The translations under genes were made by a program, and so were the position numbers. A stretch of DNA of 64,000 nt from CALFVT01 sp039989855 (GTDB lineage Bacteria > Pseudomonadota > Alphaproteobacteria > Caulobacterales > Maricaulaceae), in contig JBDXGZ010000023.1 of assembly GCA_039989855.1 (NCBI GenBank), forward strand, positions 310,001 through 374,000, given 5' to 3'. Positions 15,666 to 25,459 of this stretch are shown in pieces; within the stretch, counting starts at the first letter, position 1, and each line of letters opens with the position of its first letter. The notes below the pieces were generated by a model. It was not told the origin of the DNA, did not search any database, and was given only the letters and a program-made list of their open reading frames with translations.

Positions 15666-18527
15666 ATGAGCCGATTACACACCATAGAAGTCCGCGGCGC
15701 ACGCGAGCATAATCTAAAAAATGTCAATGTGGACCTGCCCCGTGACAAGCTGATTGTGATTACGGGCCTCTCTGGGTCTGGCAAGTCATCCCTCGCCTTT
15801 GATACGATCTATGCGGAAGGCCAGCGGCGCTACGTCGAGAGCCTCTCGGCCTATGCACGGCAATTCCTAGAGCTGCAAGGCAAGCCTGATGTGGATAGCA
15901 TCGAAGGCCTCTCTCCCGCTATTTCGATTGAGCAAAAAACCACCTCTCGCAATCCGCGCTCAACCGTGGGAACCGTAACCGAAATTTACGACTATATGCG
16001 TCTGCTATGGGCGCGCGCAGGTGTGCCTTATTCGCCCGCAACAGGCCTGCCGATTGAGAGCCAAACCGTCAGTCAGATGGTCGACCGTATCTTGACCCTG
16101 CCCGAAGGGACCAAGCTCTATATTCTCGCGCCCATCGTACGTGGCCGTAAAGGTGAGTACCGTAAAGAGCTAGCACAGCTTATGAAAGACGGATTTCAGC
16201 GCGCTAAGATTGACGGCGAGTTTCACCGCATAGAAGACGCGCCAGATTTGGATAAAAAGTATAAGCATGACATAGATGTGGTCGTTGACCGTATCGTCAT
16301 GAAAGAGGGGATTGAAACGCGCCTCGCAGATTCTGTAGAAACAGCGCTGCGTCTCGCCGACGGCCTCGCAGTAGCAGAAGTCGCCGACGGCACCGCTGAG
16401 CGCATTTTATTCTCGGAACAATTTGCATGCCCTGTCTCCGGCTTCACTATTCCCGAAATTGAACCGCGTTTATTTTCCTTCAACAGCCCGCACGGGGCGT
16501 GCCCTGTCTGTGACGGCTTAGGGCGAGAGCTGCGTTTTGACGGAGGACTTGTTGTCCCTGACGGAGCAAAGTCATTAGCGGCCGGGGCGATTGCGCCGTG
16601 GTCGAAAACGCCGAGCAGTCTCTATATGCAAACCCTCAAAGCCCTGGCCAAGCATTACGGCTTTAAGCTTGAAACACCGTTTGAGGACTTAGCCGAAGGC
16701 GCACGCGATGTGGTGCTTTATGGCACCCAAGGGGCGGCGATTAAATTCGTCTATCAAGATGATGGACGGCGTTACGAAACCACAAAACCTTTCGAAGGCG
16801 TTGTTCCTAATTTGGAGCGCCGTTACCGCGATACAGATTCAACATGGATGCGCGAAGAGCTTGGCAAATATATGTCATCGGCTCAGTGCGATACCTGCAA
16901 AGGCAAGCGCCTAAAGCCCGAAGCGCTGTGCGTAAAAATTGCCGATATGGACATTTCCAAAACAGGCGAGATGTCGATCTCTGACGCGCTGCAAAGTTTC
17001 AAAGATTTACCTGAAAAGCTGACTAAAAAACAAATGGCGATTGCCGTTCGAATTTTAAAAGAAATCACCGACCGCCTTTCCTTCCTTAATGCGGTGGGGC
17101 TAGAATATCTCACTTTGGGTCGCGGGTCTGGCTCCCTATCGGGCGGCGAGTCCCAACGTATTCGCCTCGCTTCGCAAATTGGATCTGGTTTGACAGGCGT
17201 GCTTTATGTTCTCGATGAGCCGTCTATTGGACTGCATCAACGCGATAATGCCCGCCTACTCGAGACCTTGCAAAATCTGCGCGATCTTGGCAATACAGTG
17301 CTTGTGGTCGAACATGATGAAGACGCCATACTCACCGCCGACTATGTCGTCGATATGGGGCCGCTTGCAGGTGTGAACGGCGGCGAAGTCGTGGCGGCAG
17401 GAACGCCTGATAAAATCAAGAAATCTAAAAAATCTCTCACGGGGCAATATCTCACGGGTAAGAAGCAAATCGCCCTTCCCGCACAGCGCCGCCAACCGCA
17501 AGATCATAAAAAACTGACCATAACAGGTGCGCGGGGAAATAACCTTAAAAACGTCACAGCTGAATTTCCGCTTGGGCTTTTAACCTGCGTCACAGGTGTA
17601 TCTGGTGGCGGGAAATCGACCCTGACAATTGAAACCCTTTACAAAGCGGCGGCGCGCAAACTGAATAATAAATCAACTGCAGTGCCTATGGCCCATGATA
17701 AGGCCGAAGGGTTTGAGCATCTCGATAAGGTCATTGATATTGATCAAAGCCCGATTGGGCGCACACCGCGCTCAAATCCTGCAACCTATACAGGTGCGTT
17801 TACGCCCATCCGTGATTGGTTCGCAGGCCTCCCCGAAGCCAAAACACGCGGCTATAAGCCGGGGCGGTTTAGCTTTAACGTCAAAGGCGGGCGCTGCGAA
17901 GCGTGCCAAGGCGCAGGCGTGATCAAGATCGAAATGCACTTCTTGCCCGATGTCTATGTCACCTGCGATCAATGCCAAGGCAAACGCTATAACCGCGAAA
18001 CTTTGGAGATTAAATTCAAAGGCAAGTCTATTGCTGATGTCCTAGATATGACTATTGACGAAGCGGCTGGCTTTTTCAAAGCGGTTCCCACTATTCGCGA
18101 TAGAATGGTGACATTAGAACGGGTTGGCCTTGGCTATTTAAAAGTAGGTCAACAAGCGACGACACTATCAGGCGGTGAAGCGCAGCGGGTGAAGCTGGCG
18201 AAAGAACTTGCCAAACGCGCCACAGGTCGAACGCTCTATATTTTGGATGAACCAACAACGGGGCTACATTTTGCCGATGTGGCAAAGCTCCTCGAAGTTC
18301 TGCAAGAGCTTGTCAGCCACGGCAACACAATGGTCGTAATTGAGCATAATTTGGACGTGGTAAAAACCGCCGATTGGGTTATCGATATTGGCCCTGAAGG
18401 CGGCGACGGCGGCGGAGAAATCGTAGCAGTTGGCACGCCTGAAACAGTTGCAAAAAATGCCCAAAGTTGGACAGGACGTTTCCTTAAGCCGATGTTAGAG
18501 CGTGACCGCGCGCGAATGAAGGGTTAG
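15666..18527 (+). CDS. uvrA: Excinuclease ABC subunit A
   Basis: A 953-residue UvrA from ATG 15666; in-frame upstream starts at 15573 (GTG) or 15621 would add non-conserved residues. It is the damage-recognition ATPase of nucleotide excision repair and loads UvrB. Two ABC modules are visible. The first has Walker A GLSGSGKSSLAFD, zinc-module cysteines (CPVCDGLG and CDTCKGKR) and LSGGESQRIRLASQIG. The second has GVSGGGKSTL, the zinc finger CEACQGAG...CDQCQGKR, LSGGEAQRVKLAKELAKR and the Walker B ILDEPTTGLH. Normal length. SOS control is inferred from the LexA box at 15481. It ends 8 nt from a convergent gene. Confidence 0.97.
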   Translation: MSRLHTIEVRGAREHNLKNVNVDLPRDKLIVITGLSGSGKSSLAFDTIYAEGQRRYVESLSAYARQFLELQGKPDVDSIEGLSPAISIEQKTTSRNPRSTVGTVTEIYDYMRLLWARAGVPYSPATGLPIESQTVSQMVDRILTLPEGTKLYILAPIVRGRKGEYRKELAQLMKDGFQRAKIDGEFHRIEDAPDLDKKYKHDIDVVVDRIVMKEGIETRLADSVETALRLADGLAVAEVADGTAERILFSEQFACPVSGFTIPEIEPRLFSFNSPHGACPVCDGLGRELRFDGGLVVPDGAKSLAAGAIAPWSKTPSSLYMQTLKALAKHYGFKLETPFEDLAEGARDVVLYGTQGAAIKFVYQDDGRRYETTKPFEGVVPNLERRYRDTDSTWMREELGKYMSSAQCDTCKGKRLKPEALCVKIADMDISKTGEMSISDALQSFKDLPEKLTKKQMAIAVRILKEITDRLSFLNAVGLEYLTLGRGSGSLSGGESQRIRLASQIGSGLTGVLYVLDEPSIGLHQRDNARLLETLQNLRDLGNTVLVVEHDEDAILTADYVVDMGPLAGVNGGEVVAAGTPDKIKKSKKSLTGQYLTGKKQIALPAQRRQPQDHKKLTITGARGNNLKNVTAEFPLGLLTCVTGVSGGGKSTLTIETLYKAAARKLNNKSTAVPMAHDKAEGFEHLDKVIDIDQSPIGRTPRSNPATYTGAFTPIRDWFAGLPEAKTRGYKPGRFSFNVKGGRCEACQGAGVIKIEMHFLPDVYVTCDQCQGKRYNRETLEIKFKGKSIADVLDMTIDEAAGFFKAVPTIRDRMVTLERVGLGYLKVGQQATTLSGGEAQRVKLAKELAKRATGRTLYILDEPTTGLHFADVAKLLEVLQELVSHGNTMVVIEHNLDVVKTADWVIDIGPEGGDGGGEIVAVGTPETVAKNAQSWTGRFLKPMLERDRARMKG

Positions 18528-18534
18528 GTCGCTT

Positions 18535-19512
18535 TTATTCTTCACTCCATAGCTTCACAGCATATGTACCAATACCAGAAAACATTAAAAACCAAATAGA
18601 CACAAATGTGAAATAAGCCACCAAAGCGACAACCCCAATAATTTTCTTGAATGGGGGTTGTAATTGCTCGGCGATGGCTTTCAATTGTTCAGATGGCACG
18701 TCATCACCAAAACCGTTAATGGAACTCAGTATTTGAGCATCCCCAAACACCAACATCATAAGCAGCGATACGACCGTAATCAGAATTATATAACCAAAAA
18801 AGAAGACAAAGGCATAACTGCCTAACATCGGCCAGAAACGCCCTTTCGATATATCTTTAGCTGCTAGGACGTGAAGTTTATTTTGTTGCAAACTTAAAGC
18901 CGAAGCTGGCGCAAGGCGAATGCTTAGCCACAACCAAAGCCCAAGAACAAATACAATCCCTAAAATGAAAACAATCGCAACAAGACCCTTTGATATAATT
19001 GCAAATATGGCAGCAACGATACCCAATGCAAGAGCTCCGAGAAAATAGCCAATAAAGGCAAGCAGCCAAACCCCGAGCATGGCGATAAATGTACGAATCT
19101 CTGGCCAAGCAAACCGTAGTGGCAAAGTTTGCTTTTCAGCGCCTAATAAGTTTTTACGGTGTAACGCTGTCTCAGCCACTACGGGAATGAGAAGAGATAA
19201 AACTGTCATCACCGTATATGGTTTCCAGACAGAGGCATATATGGCTAAAATCTCGCTTGAACTACCAACTTGCCTTCCAGATAAAATATCCTGCATGTTT
19301 TGCTTACTTATATCAAGAATTTGACCATATTCAGTATAAATCATTGGAAAGGTAATAATCATAACCACACTAAAGAGCGCCGCCATTAAAATTGCCACAC
19401 GCCAAACAAACCCGTCACGGCTTTGAAAGGGCTGTGTAATGGATTGAATGAAATCATATGGTTTTTTTTTGGATTGGTCAGTTATGAATTCTCCATTTCT
19501 AACCCCAAACAT
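18535..19512 (-). CDS. Polytopic membrane protein of unknown function
   Basis: A 325-residue protein with about six hydrophobic helices. They include VAILMAALFSVVMIITFPMI, PYTVMTVLSLLIPVVA, FIAMLGVWLLAFIGYFLGAL, LVAIVFILGIVFVLGLWLWL, FVFFFGYIILITVVSLLMML and GVVALVAYFTFVSIWFLMFSG. No catalytic motif stands out. The layout, with SIRLAPASALSLQQNKLHVLAAKDISKGRFW between helices, resembles uncharacterised glycerophosphoryl-diesterase-associated or DUF4013-like membrane proteins, but I cannot assign it. The start at ATG 19512 is poorly supported by a ribosome site. It converges with uvrA with 7 nt between stops. Confidence 0.6.
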   Translation of the reverse strand: MFGVRNGEFITDQSKKKPYDFIQSITQPFQSRDGFVWRVAILMAALFSVVMIITFPMIYTEYGQILDISKQNMQDILSGRQVGSSSEILAIYASVWKPYTVMTVLSLLIPVVAETALHRKNLLGAEKQTLPLRFAWPEIRTFIAMLGVWLLAFIGYFLGALALGIVAAIFAIISKGLVAIVFILGIVFVLGLWLWLSIRLAPASALSLQQNKLHVLAAKDISKGRFWPMLGSYAFVFFFGYIILITVVSLLMMLVFGDAQILSSINGFGDDVPSEQLKAIAEQLQPPFKKIIGVVALVAYFTFVSIWFLMFSGIGTYAVKLWSEE

Positions 19513-19652
19513 TCAAGAGATAAGCTTATTTGTCAATCTTGATTACAAATTGTTAGAAAGGCGCGATTTCTGCATAATTGTAACTGTTTGTGAGTTGCAA
19601 CATTGTCGTCGTCCACCCTTATTAAGCGAAATATTAAATCGGGGAATTTCCT

Positions 19653-22184
19653 ATGACATTAAAAACTTGTTTCGTTTTGTGCGCGTCTAGCCTTGTCCTC
19701 TTAGCCGCAGGATGTGGAGGCGGCGGCAGTAATACGTCCACGTCAACAGCTGTTGTTCCCCCTCCCCCTCCCCCTCCCCCTCCCCCTCCCCCGCCGCCTC
19801 CGCCGCCAGCGACATTGACACTTGAAACAACATTAGCCGCAGGCACTCCCGTCTGTTTCCAAGGCGGTACGCAAACGCAAATGGGCGGAGATGACAACGG
19901 CAACGGCACACTCGACACAGACGAAATTGAAAGTGACACCATTAGTTGCTCGACCACCGTTATTAATGAAAGCCTAAACTTTAGGCCGATTTCATTCTTT
20001 CCAGCCTGTCAGCAAATTGACCTAGCCTGTAATACGTCTGTTGGTTCAAACGCTGAGACTGTTGACATTAGCACTGACGGCCAGACGTTGATTTATGCAG
20101 ATAGTCTGAGGCGCGGCGTAGGTTTCATCAATATTGCAACGCCGAGCTCACCACAGCCAGACGGGTTTATTCCTCTGGATGATCAAACTGTGTCCTTGGC
20201 CGTTCGCGGAAACTTTGCCCTTGTGACACGCATCCTTCCGTCAAATGATGTTGAACGCAACGGCGCGTTAACCGTCATAGATATGAGCACACGAACTATT
20301 GTCCGAAATATAGAACTTAGCGGACAACCCGATACAATCGCCGTCTCACCTGATAACAGCCTTGCAGCCGTCGCTATAGAAAATGAAGGTAACGCCACGC
20401 AGCCCGCAGATGGCAATACTCCTTTAGGCTTTGTGACCTTACTGGATATTTCCAGTGATACGCCCGCTGATTGGACGACACAAGACGTGACACTTCCCGT
20501 TCCAACGGGCGGCGACATTAACGGCGTTGAGCCCGAATTTGTTGATATTAATGATGATAATATCGTCGCTGTATCCCTACAAGAAAACAACCGATTGGCG
20601 CTCATAGATGGGGCGACGGGCAATGTTACGCTTAACACAGACCTTGGCAGTGCCTCCATCTCTGGCATTGATTTGGAAGATGAACGCCCACGTCAAATTT
20701 TGCAAAACCAGACAAGTGGTAACTTACAGCGTCAACCTGACGCCGTCGCTTGGATTAACAACGGATCACTTGTTACTGTTAATGAGGGTGACCGCGATGA
20801 TAGCGGCACACGAGATTTCAGCGTGTTTAATACAGACGGAGATGAGCTTTTTTCAGCTGGCAATGAACTTGAACAAACACTCGCAGGGATTGGACATTAT
20901 GCAGACCGACGGTCTGACGAACAAGGCAGTGAACCCGAAGGCGCGGATGTCGCCGTCTTCGGCGACGAGCGCTATCTTTTCGTCACCACAGAACGCAGTG
21001 GTATCGTGTTCGTTTACAATATTGCGGATCCAACTGCGCCCGTTTTAAAGCAAGTGCTTCCAACGGGAACCAGCCCTGAGAATGTCAAAGCCTTTCCCGC
21101 GCAAAATCTATTTGCTGTCGCGAGTGAAGAAGACTTCCGTGGAGAATATCGCGCAGGTGTTACCCTCTATGAAATCGCAACACAAACGCAGGCCTTCCCT
21201 AATATTCAAGGCGTTGACCGTGCAGACGGAACGCCTATCCCATTTGCCGCTTTATCCGGATTAACCGCTGACGCCACCAATCCCGATAGGCTGTTTACAA
21301 TTGAAGATGCCTTCTTTGGTTTCAACCGAATTTTGGAACTAGATACGAGCGTGACACCTGTTAGTCTGAGCCGTGAAATACAAATAACGGACCCTAATGC
21401 TTTAATTGATGCGCTTCCCGTAGCCTCCAACACGAGCAATAGCGATGTGTTTGACGCTGAAGATCGTGGTGAACTTCGTAATTCTAATGGGACAGTCAAT
21501 CTTGATTTTGAAGGCATTGCCCAGACCTCTGACGGTGGGTTTTGGTTAGCCGCAGAAGGAGACGGCACGGCAGGAGGAGGATTCTTAGACCCCATTGATA
21601 GTCGTAATAGAATATTCCGCACCGATGCTAACGGCGTGTTGACCGACATCATATCCCTACCGGATAGTGTTAACCTCATTCAGGTGGACCAAGGTTTTTC
21701 AGGCGTTGCTCAAGTTGGCAATCAATTAGTCGTGCCGTTTGAAACTCAGTGGAACAATGAAGTTAACGTCAGGCTTGGCCTCTATGATTTAACGGCTGAG
21801 ACGTGGCAATTTGCATTTTATCCGCTCGACCCAATTATTTCACAAGCCGGCGGAACCGTTGGCCTATACGGTGCCGCAGCCATTGACGACAATACAGTCA
21901 TGATCTTGGAAAGAGATAATCGCGGCGGCCCTGATGCGGCGTTAAAGCGACTATATAGTGTCGATCTTACGGGCCTCACCGACGGCGACATCGTCACAAA
22001 AGCGCTTATTCGAGATATGGTTCCAGAAGGTGACCTCGATGTAATTGGGGGGCAAATCCTGCCTTTCTTTGAGGCCGTCACGATTAATGCCGCAGGCGAC
22101 GTCCTTATCGTCAATGACAATAATGGGGCCGAAGACGGAAACGGCGAGACACAACTGATAAATTTAGGCAATATTATTCCCTAA
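19653..22184 (+). CDS. Lipoprotein with polyproline tract and phytase-like esterase domain
   Basis: An 843-residue outer-surface or periplasmic lipoprotein. The signal sequence ends in the lipobox LLAAGC (Cys 21). A glycine stretch and 17 consecutive prolines (residues 36-52) follow, encoded largely by CCCCCT repeats. Next is a short D-x-N-x-N-G acidic calcium-binding-like loop (GDDNGNGTLDTDE). A beta-propeller-like region follows (PDTIAVSPDNSLAAVAIENEG and later GTSPENVKAFPAQNLFAVASEE), resembling choice-of-anchor/LVIVD-type propellers. The C-terminal half (LSGLTADATNPDRLFTIEDA ... FEGIAQTSDGGFWLAAEGDG) matches the esterase-like phytase domain. It probably hydrolyses phosphoesters or esters outside the cytoplasm; the substrate is unproven. 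Confidence 0.75.
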   Translation: MTLKTCFVLCASSLVLLAAGCGGGGSNTSTSTAVVPPPPPPPPPPPPPPPPPATLTLETTLAAGTPVCFQGGTQTQMGGDDNGNGTLDTDEIESDTISCSTTVINESLNFRPISFFPACQQIDLACNTSVGSNAETVDISTDGQTLIYADSLRRGVGFINIATPSSPQPDGFIPLDDQTVSLAVRGNFALVTRILPSNDVERNGALTVIDMSTRTIVRNIELSGQPDTIAVSPDNSLAAVAIENEGNATQPADGNTPLGFVTLLDISSDTPADWTTQDVTLPVPTGGDINGVEPEFVDINDDNIVAVSLQENNRLALIDGATGNVTLNTDLGSASISGIDLEDERPRQILQNQTSGNLQRQPDAVAWINNGSLVTVNEGDRDDSGTRDFSVFNTDGDELFSAGNELEQTLAGIGHYADRRSDEQGSEPEGADVAVFGDERYLFVTTERSGIVFVYNIADPTAPVLKQVLPTGTSPENVKAFPAQNLFAVASEEDFRGEYRAGVTLYEIATQTQAFPNIQGVDRADGTPIPFAALSGLTADATNPDRLFTIEDAFFGFNRILELDTSVTPVSLSREIQITDPNALIDALPVASNTSNSDVFDAEDRGELRNSNGTVNLDFEGIAQTSDGGFWLAAEGDGTAGGGFLDPIDSRNRIFRTDANGVLTDIISLPDSVNLIQVDQGFSGVAQVGNQLVVPFETQWNNEVNVRLGLYDLTAETWQFAFYPLDPIISQAGGTVGLYGAAAIDDNTVMILERDNRGGPDAALKRLYSVDLTGLTDGDIVTKALIRDMVPEGDLDVIGGQILPFFEAVTINAAGDVLIVNDNNGAEDGNGETQLINLGNIIP
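19758..19793 (+). repeat. CCCCCT hexanucleotide microsatellite
   Basis: Five exact CCCCCT units (19758-19787) are followed by CCCCCG and a degenerate CCG/CCT tail. Each unit adds two prolines and keeps frame, so slippage would alter the length of the lipoprotein's polyproline spacer without breaking the gene. Confidence 0.9.
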
Positions 22185-22207
22185 AACCGAGCTTTCTATT
22201 GCGCATT

Positions 22208-22232
22208 GAGGCGATCTTTAATAGGTCGCCTC
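22208..22232 (+). promoter_or_regulatory. Hairpin abutting the trmFO start codon
   Basis: GAGGCGA (22208-22214) pairs perfectly with TCGCCTC (22226-22232), loop included within 25 nt and ending one base before ATG 22234. In mRNA this hairpin would occupy the ribosome-binding region. The only Shine-Dalgarno-like AGG lies in its loop. It could limit translation, or be the remnant of a terminator for the upstream gene, but no T-run follows. Confidence 0.35.
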
Positions 22233-22233
22233 T

Positions 22234-23652
22234 ATGACAAAATCTACGATCAAACCTGTACACATTATTGGCGCCGGCATGGCGGGTAGCGAAGCCGCGT
22301 GGCAATGTGCCCGCGCAGGCGTTCCTGTTATCCTGCACGAGATGCGACCCGAGCGTATGACGGACGCCCACCAAACCAGCGGTTTTGCCGAATTGGTTTG
22401 CTCTAACTCTTTTCGTTCTGACGATGCTTATGGTAATGCGGTCGGATTACTGCATGAGGAAATGCGCCGTTGTGATAGTATAATCATGGGCATGGGTGAG
22501 CTGCATAAGCTCCCTGCAGGCGGCGCACTCGCCGTTGACCGTGATCATTTCTCAGAAGCGGTCACAATGATCCTCAGCCAACACCCGCTGATTACAATTG
22601 AGTACGGCGAAGTCTCTAAGCTCCCGCCCAAAGCGTGGGGCAATAGCATTATCGCCACAGGCCCCCTCACCGCGCCGTCTCTTGCCAAAGCTATTTTGAA
22701 ACTCACAGGCGAAGACAGTCTCGCCTTTTTCGACGCTATTGCACCCATCGTTCACAAGGACTCGATTGATTTTGACAAAGCGTGGTTCCAAAGCCGCTAC
22801 GATAAAAAAGGCCCCAGCGGTGACGGCGCGGACTATATCAATTGTCCGCTTGATAAAGAACAATATACGACCTTCATCAATGATCTGGTCGGCTCTGACA
22901 AAACCGAATTTAAAGCCTTCGAGAAAGACACGCCCTATTTTGAAAGCTGCCTCCCCATCGAAGTTATGGCCGAACGCGGCCCAGAGACATTACGCTTTGG
23001 CCCGATGAAACCTGTCGGCTTGACCAACCCCCATAACCCCACAGTGAAAGCCTACGGCATTGTGCAACTGCGCCAAGATAATGCGCTCGGAACGCTCTAT
23101 AATATGGTCGGCTTTCAGACCAAGATGAAGTACGGGGCGCAGACAGATATTTTCCGCAAAATTCCGGGTCTTGAAAAGGCCGTCTTTGCGCGGCTTGGCG
23201 GCATCCACCGCAATACATTTATTAATTCCCCTAAGCTGCTCAATGCAGACTTACAGCTTAAAGCCCGTCCAGACATTCGCTTTGCAGGTCAGGTCATGGG
23301 CGTCGAAGGCTATGTGGAAAGCGCCGCTCTGGGGCTGATAGCAGGCCGTATGGCTGCAGCCCAAGCCAAAGGCGAGACCATCCCCGCCCCGCCGAAAACA
23401 ACAGCCCTCGGCGCGCTTGTTGAGCATGTAACAGGCGGCTTTATGACAGGGCCGAAATCTAAGTTCCAACCGATGAATGTCAATTACGGACTGCTCCCGC
23501 CGATTGAAGATATTGTCTATAAACGCGAGGACGGGTCTCGGATTAAAGGCAAAGACAAAACGCGTTTTCGGAAACGTAAAATATCCGAACGCGCGCTTGT
23601 TGATATTATGCCATGGGCTAATATTGGGGCGAAAACTGGCGGGAAACTTTAA
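22234..23652 (+). CDS. trmFO: Folate/FAD-dependent tRNA (uracil-54-C5) methyltransferase
   Basis: A 472-residue TrmFO. It makes ribothymidine at position 54 of the tRNA T-loop using methylenetetrahydrofolate and FAD. The N-terminal dinucleotide fold is VHIIGAGMAGSEAAWQCARA, directly followed by the family signature HEMRPERMTDAHQTSGFAEL and VCSNSFRSDDAYGNAVGLLH, which contains the catalytic-site cysteine. FAGQVMGVEGYVESAALGL near the C-terminus is also diagnostic. Full length. It is preceded by a hairpin touching the start codon, and it converges head-on with the DUF4153 gene with no spacer. Confidence 0.96.
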   Translation: MTKSTIKPVHIIGAGMAGSEAAWQCARAGVPVILHEMRPERMTDAHQTSGFAELVCSNSFRSDDAYGNAVGLLHEEMRRCDSIIMGMGELHKLPAGGALAVDRDHFSEAVTMILSQHPLITIEYGEVSKLPPKAWGNSIIATGPLTAPSLAKAILKLTGEDSLAFFDAIAPIVHKDSIDFDKAWFQSRYDKKGPSGDGADYINCPLDKEQYTTFINDLVGSDKTEFKAFEKDTPYFESCLPIEVMAERGPETLRFGPMKPVGLTNPHNPTVKAYGIVQLRQDNALGTLYNMVGFQTKMKYGAQTDIFRKIPGLEKAVFARLGGIHRNTFINSPKLLNADLQLKARPDIRFAGQVMGVEGYVESAALGLIAGRMAAAQAKGETIPAPPKTTALGALVEHVTGGFMTGPKSKFQPMNVNYGLLPPIEDIVYKREDGSRIKGKDKTRFRKRKISERALVDIMPWANIGAKTGGKL

Positions 23653-25380
23653 TTAGTTACGTAATAAAACGTAGAAAGTCAGTCTCATAATATCCTGCTC
23701 GCCCGTATCTGCGTTCGACCGCAACGTCATAGTTTTTATTTGTACGCGTGTACGGTTACCAATATCAACAATAAAGGGTTTTTGTTTATAGGGCGCTAAC
23801 GCTCTAATGGCAGACTCAACCTGCAGCGTAACGGCATGACCATCGGCATGGGTTACATGCAGCTCCCCCCGTTCAAAGACAATGTTGACCGCTTCATCTT
23901 TGCCCGTCAATGCTCTTGACGTTTTTATGTTAGACAGATTGCCGATTGAATATAGACCTTTAACGACAGAGAAACCTTCAACATCAATCGTCTGACTATC
24001 ATCCGCAAAATAATTATTTCGATGATTTGATTTTTTATAAATCGATAGATCTTTAATATTCAGCTCCTCGAATATTGTTTGCCTCACGTCCTTATCAGGT
24101 GCGTTTGGAAAAACAGATTTAATCGAGCGCTTCGCCTTATGACGAGAGAGATAAAGGATTTGCGTTTTTAGCTGCCGCAACTGATCTGTTTGGTCTTCAG
24201 TCGGGGTTTCAATCGGCCTAATTTTATTGTTTGCATCGAGCAAGTTGAGGTCTGCGACAATCTCCTGAGCGCGGTTGGTTTGGCTCTTAAGGGAAACAGG
24301 CAGCGCACTAAATGTCCCCATCAATAATAATATGGCTCCGAGACCTGGGACAATACGAATGTCGCGCTGCGTCTCTTTTCTAAATATGAACCATAGTCCC
24401 AATCCTAACGACCAAATCACAACCAAGATAAGCGCGTAGCGTTCTTCAGTTACGCCGTAAGCTTGCACGCGGACAAAAACGGCGACAGCTAAGAGAAGCG
24501 CGACTGGAATAGACACGGGGAACCACAGCCAACGAAACCATCGGGCTAAGGCATTTTTTTGAATAAAGGGCGGCTCCAGCACAAGCCATGTTATGGTTCC
24601 GATGAGCAAGAACGGTGTCGTCAGCTCAGCAATCTCGCCTTTTGGTAAATTCATCGCAAACAGAATTTTCACGCCGTAAATAAGGATGATCGCCGCGTAG
24701 ATCATCGACAAAGGTGCAAGCAGCCATGTGCCTAGAAAGCCGATAGCCTTTGAGACAAAACCCGGATTTTCATAAAGCTCTTCATAAGGTTCATCTACAG
24801 GCGGTAAGGTCGACATCCAATAGAGCGGCGCGAGGAACCCAAACCCTATTGGCATGAGGAATTCGACGACAAGGCTTTCAACATCAATTCCCAGAAGGGT
24901 CTTTAAAGCCTCCATGATTGCTAGCAGTCCCAGAAGGAATATGACCGAGCCAACGGTTGCCATAATAGCCCCTGTCCAGAGCTTGTGTGTGAAATCCCAT
25001 ATATGCAGATCGTTGCGCGGTCGACGCCAGCCAACAGCATTGCCAAGCACTAACAACACGGCCCCAACTGCCATGGCCATATTTATACGCAAGCTTTCGG
25101 AAAAATAAAACAAAGCCGTCATAAGGCCAACGATCAAAATTTGCAGGAAATACAGCTTTGATTTGTGAGTAACTTCGCGCGCGAGTGTGATGATGACACA
25201 TAAATAAGCTGCGACGACCAAGCCGATTAACGTTCGAATAATCGTTTCTCGCAACTTATCATCAGGCGTAAATATCCAAATCAAAGAGAAAATCGCCATG
25301 GCCAAAACGGCCACAGGAAAGCGCTGAACGACATGTCCAAAATTCGGCCATTTGACTGCAATTTTATTCGTCACTGTCAT
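23653..25380 (-). CDS. DUF4153 polytopic membrane protein
   Basis: A 575-residue protein. The N-terminal two-thirds (to about residue 370) carries roughly ten membrane helices, for example FPVAVLAMAIFSLIWIF, LIGLVVAAYLCVIITLA, MAMAVGAVLLVLGNAVG, GAIMATVGSVIFLLGLLAIM and VIWSLGLGLWFIF. The C-terminal third is soluble (ADLNLLDANNKIRP onward). This architecture, with the Y-E-E-L-Y-E-N-P-G-F-V-S-K segment after helix 6, matches DUF4153 proteins. No activity is known. An 18-bp palindrome sits 15 bases upstream of the start. Confidence 0.75.
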   Translation of the reverse strand: MTVTNKIAVKWPNFGHVVQRFPVAVLAMAIFSLIWIFTPDDKLRETIIRTLIGLVVAAYLCVIITLAREVTHKSKLYFLQILIVGLMTALFYFSESLRINMAMAVGAVLLVLGNAVGWRRPRNDLHIWDFTHKLWTGAIMATVGSVIFLLGLLAIMEALKTLLGIDVESLVVEFLMPIGFGFLAPLYWMSTLPPVDEPYEELYENPGFVSKAIGFLGTWLLAPLSMIYAAIILIYGVKILFAMNLPKGEIAELTTPFLLIGTITWLVLEPPFIQKNALARWFRWLWFPVSIPVALLLAVAVFVRVQAYGVTEERYALILVVIWSLGLGLWFIFRKETQRDIRIVPGLGAILLLMGTFSALPVSLKSQTNRAQEIVADLNLLDANNKIRPIETPTEDQTDQLRQLKTQILYLSRHKAKRSIKSVFPNAPDKDVRQTIFEELNIKDLSIYKKSNHRNNYFADDSQTIDVEGFSVVKGLYSIGNLSNIKTSRALTGKDEAVNIVFERGELHVTHADGHAVTLQVESAIRALAPYKQKPFIVDIGNRTRVQIKTMTLRSNADTGEQDIMRLTFYVLLRN

Positions 25381-25394
25381 ATGTATTTCCCATT

Positions 25395-25412
25395 ATCACT
25401 AACTATAGTGAT
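25395..25412. promoter_or_regulatory. Palindrome upstream of DUF4153 gene
   Basis: ATCACTA and TAGTGAT arms (7 bp) flank a 4-bp centre, 15 bases before the start codon at 25380. The position fits an operator overlapping the transcription start or a leader hairpin. The binding protein is unknown. Confidence 0.35.
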
Positions 25413-25459
25413 GATATCTGACGAAACTATGACAGAATTTAGGTGATTTTGCAAAACCC

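Noticed and set aside
19687..19957. Antisense frames over the lipoprotein gene with long Gly/Glu-Gly runs
   Set aside because: They are the reverse reading of the CCCCCT repeat. There is no ribosome site, and the sense gene has clear domains.
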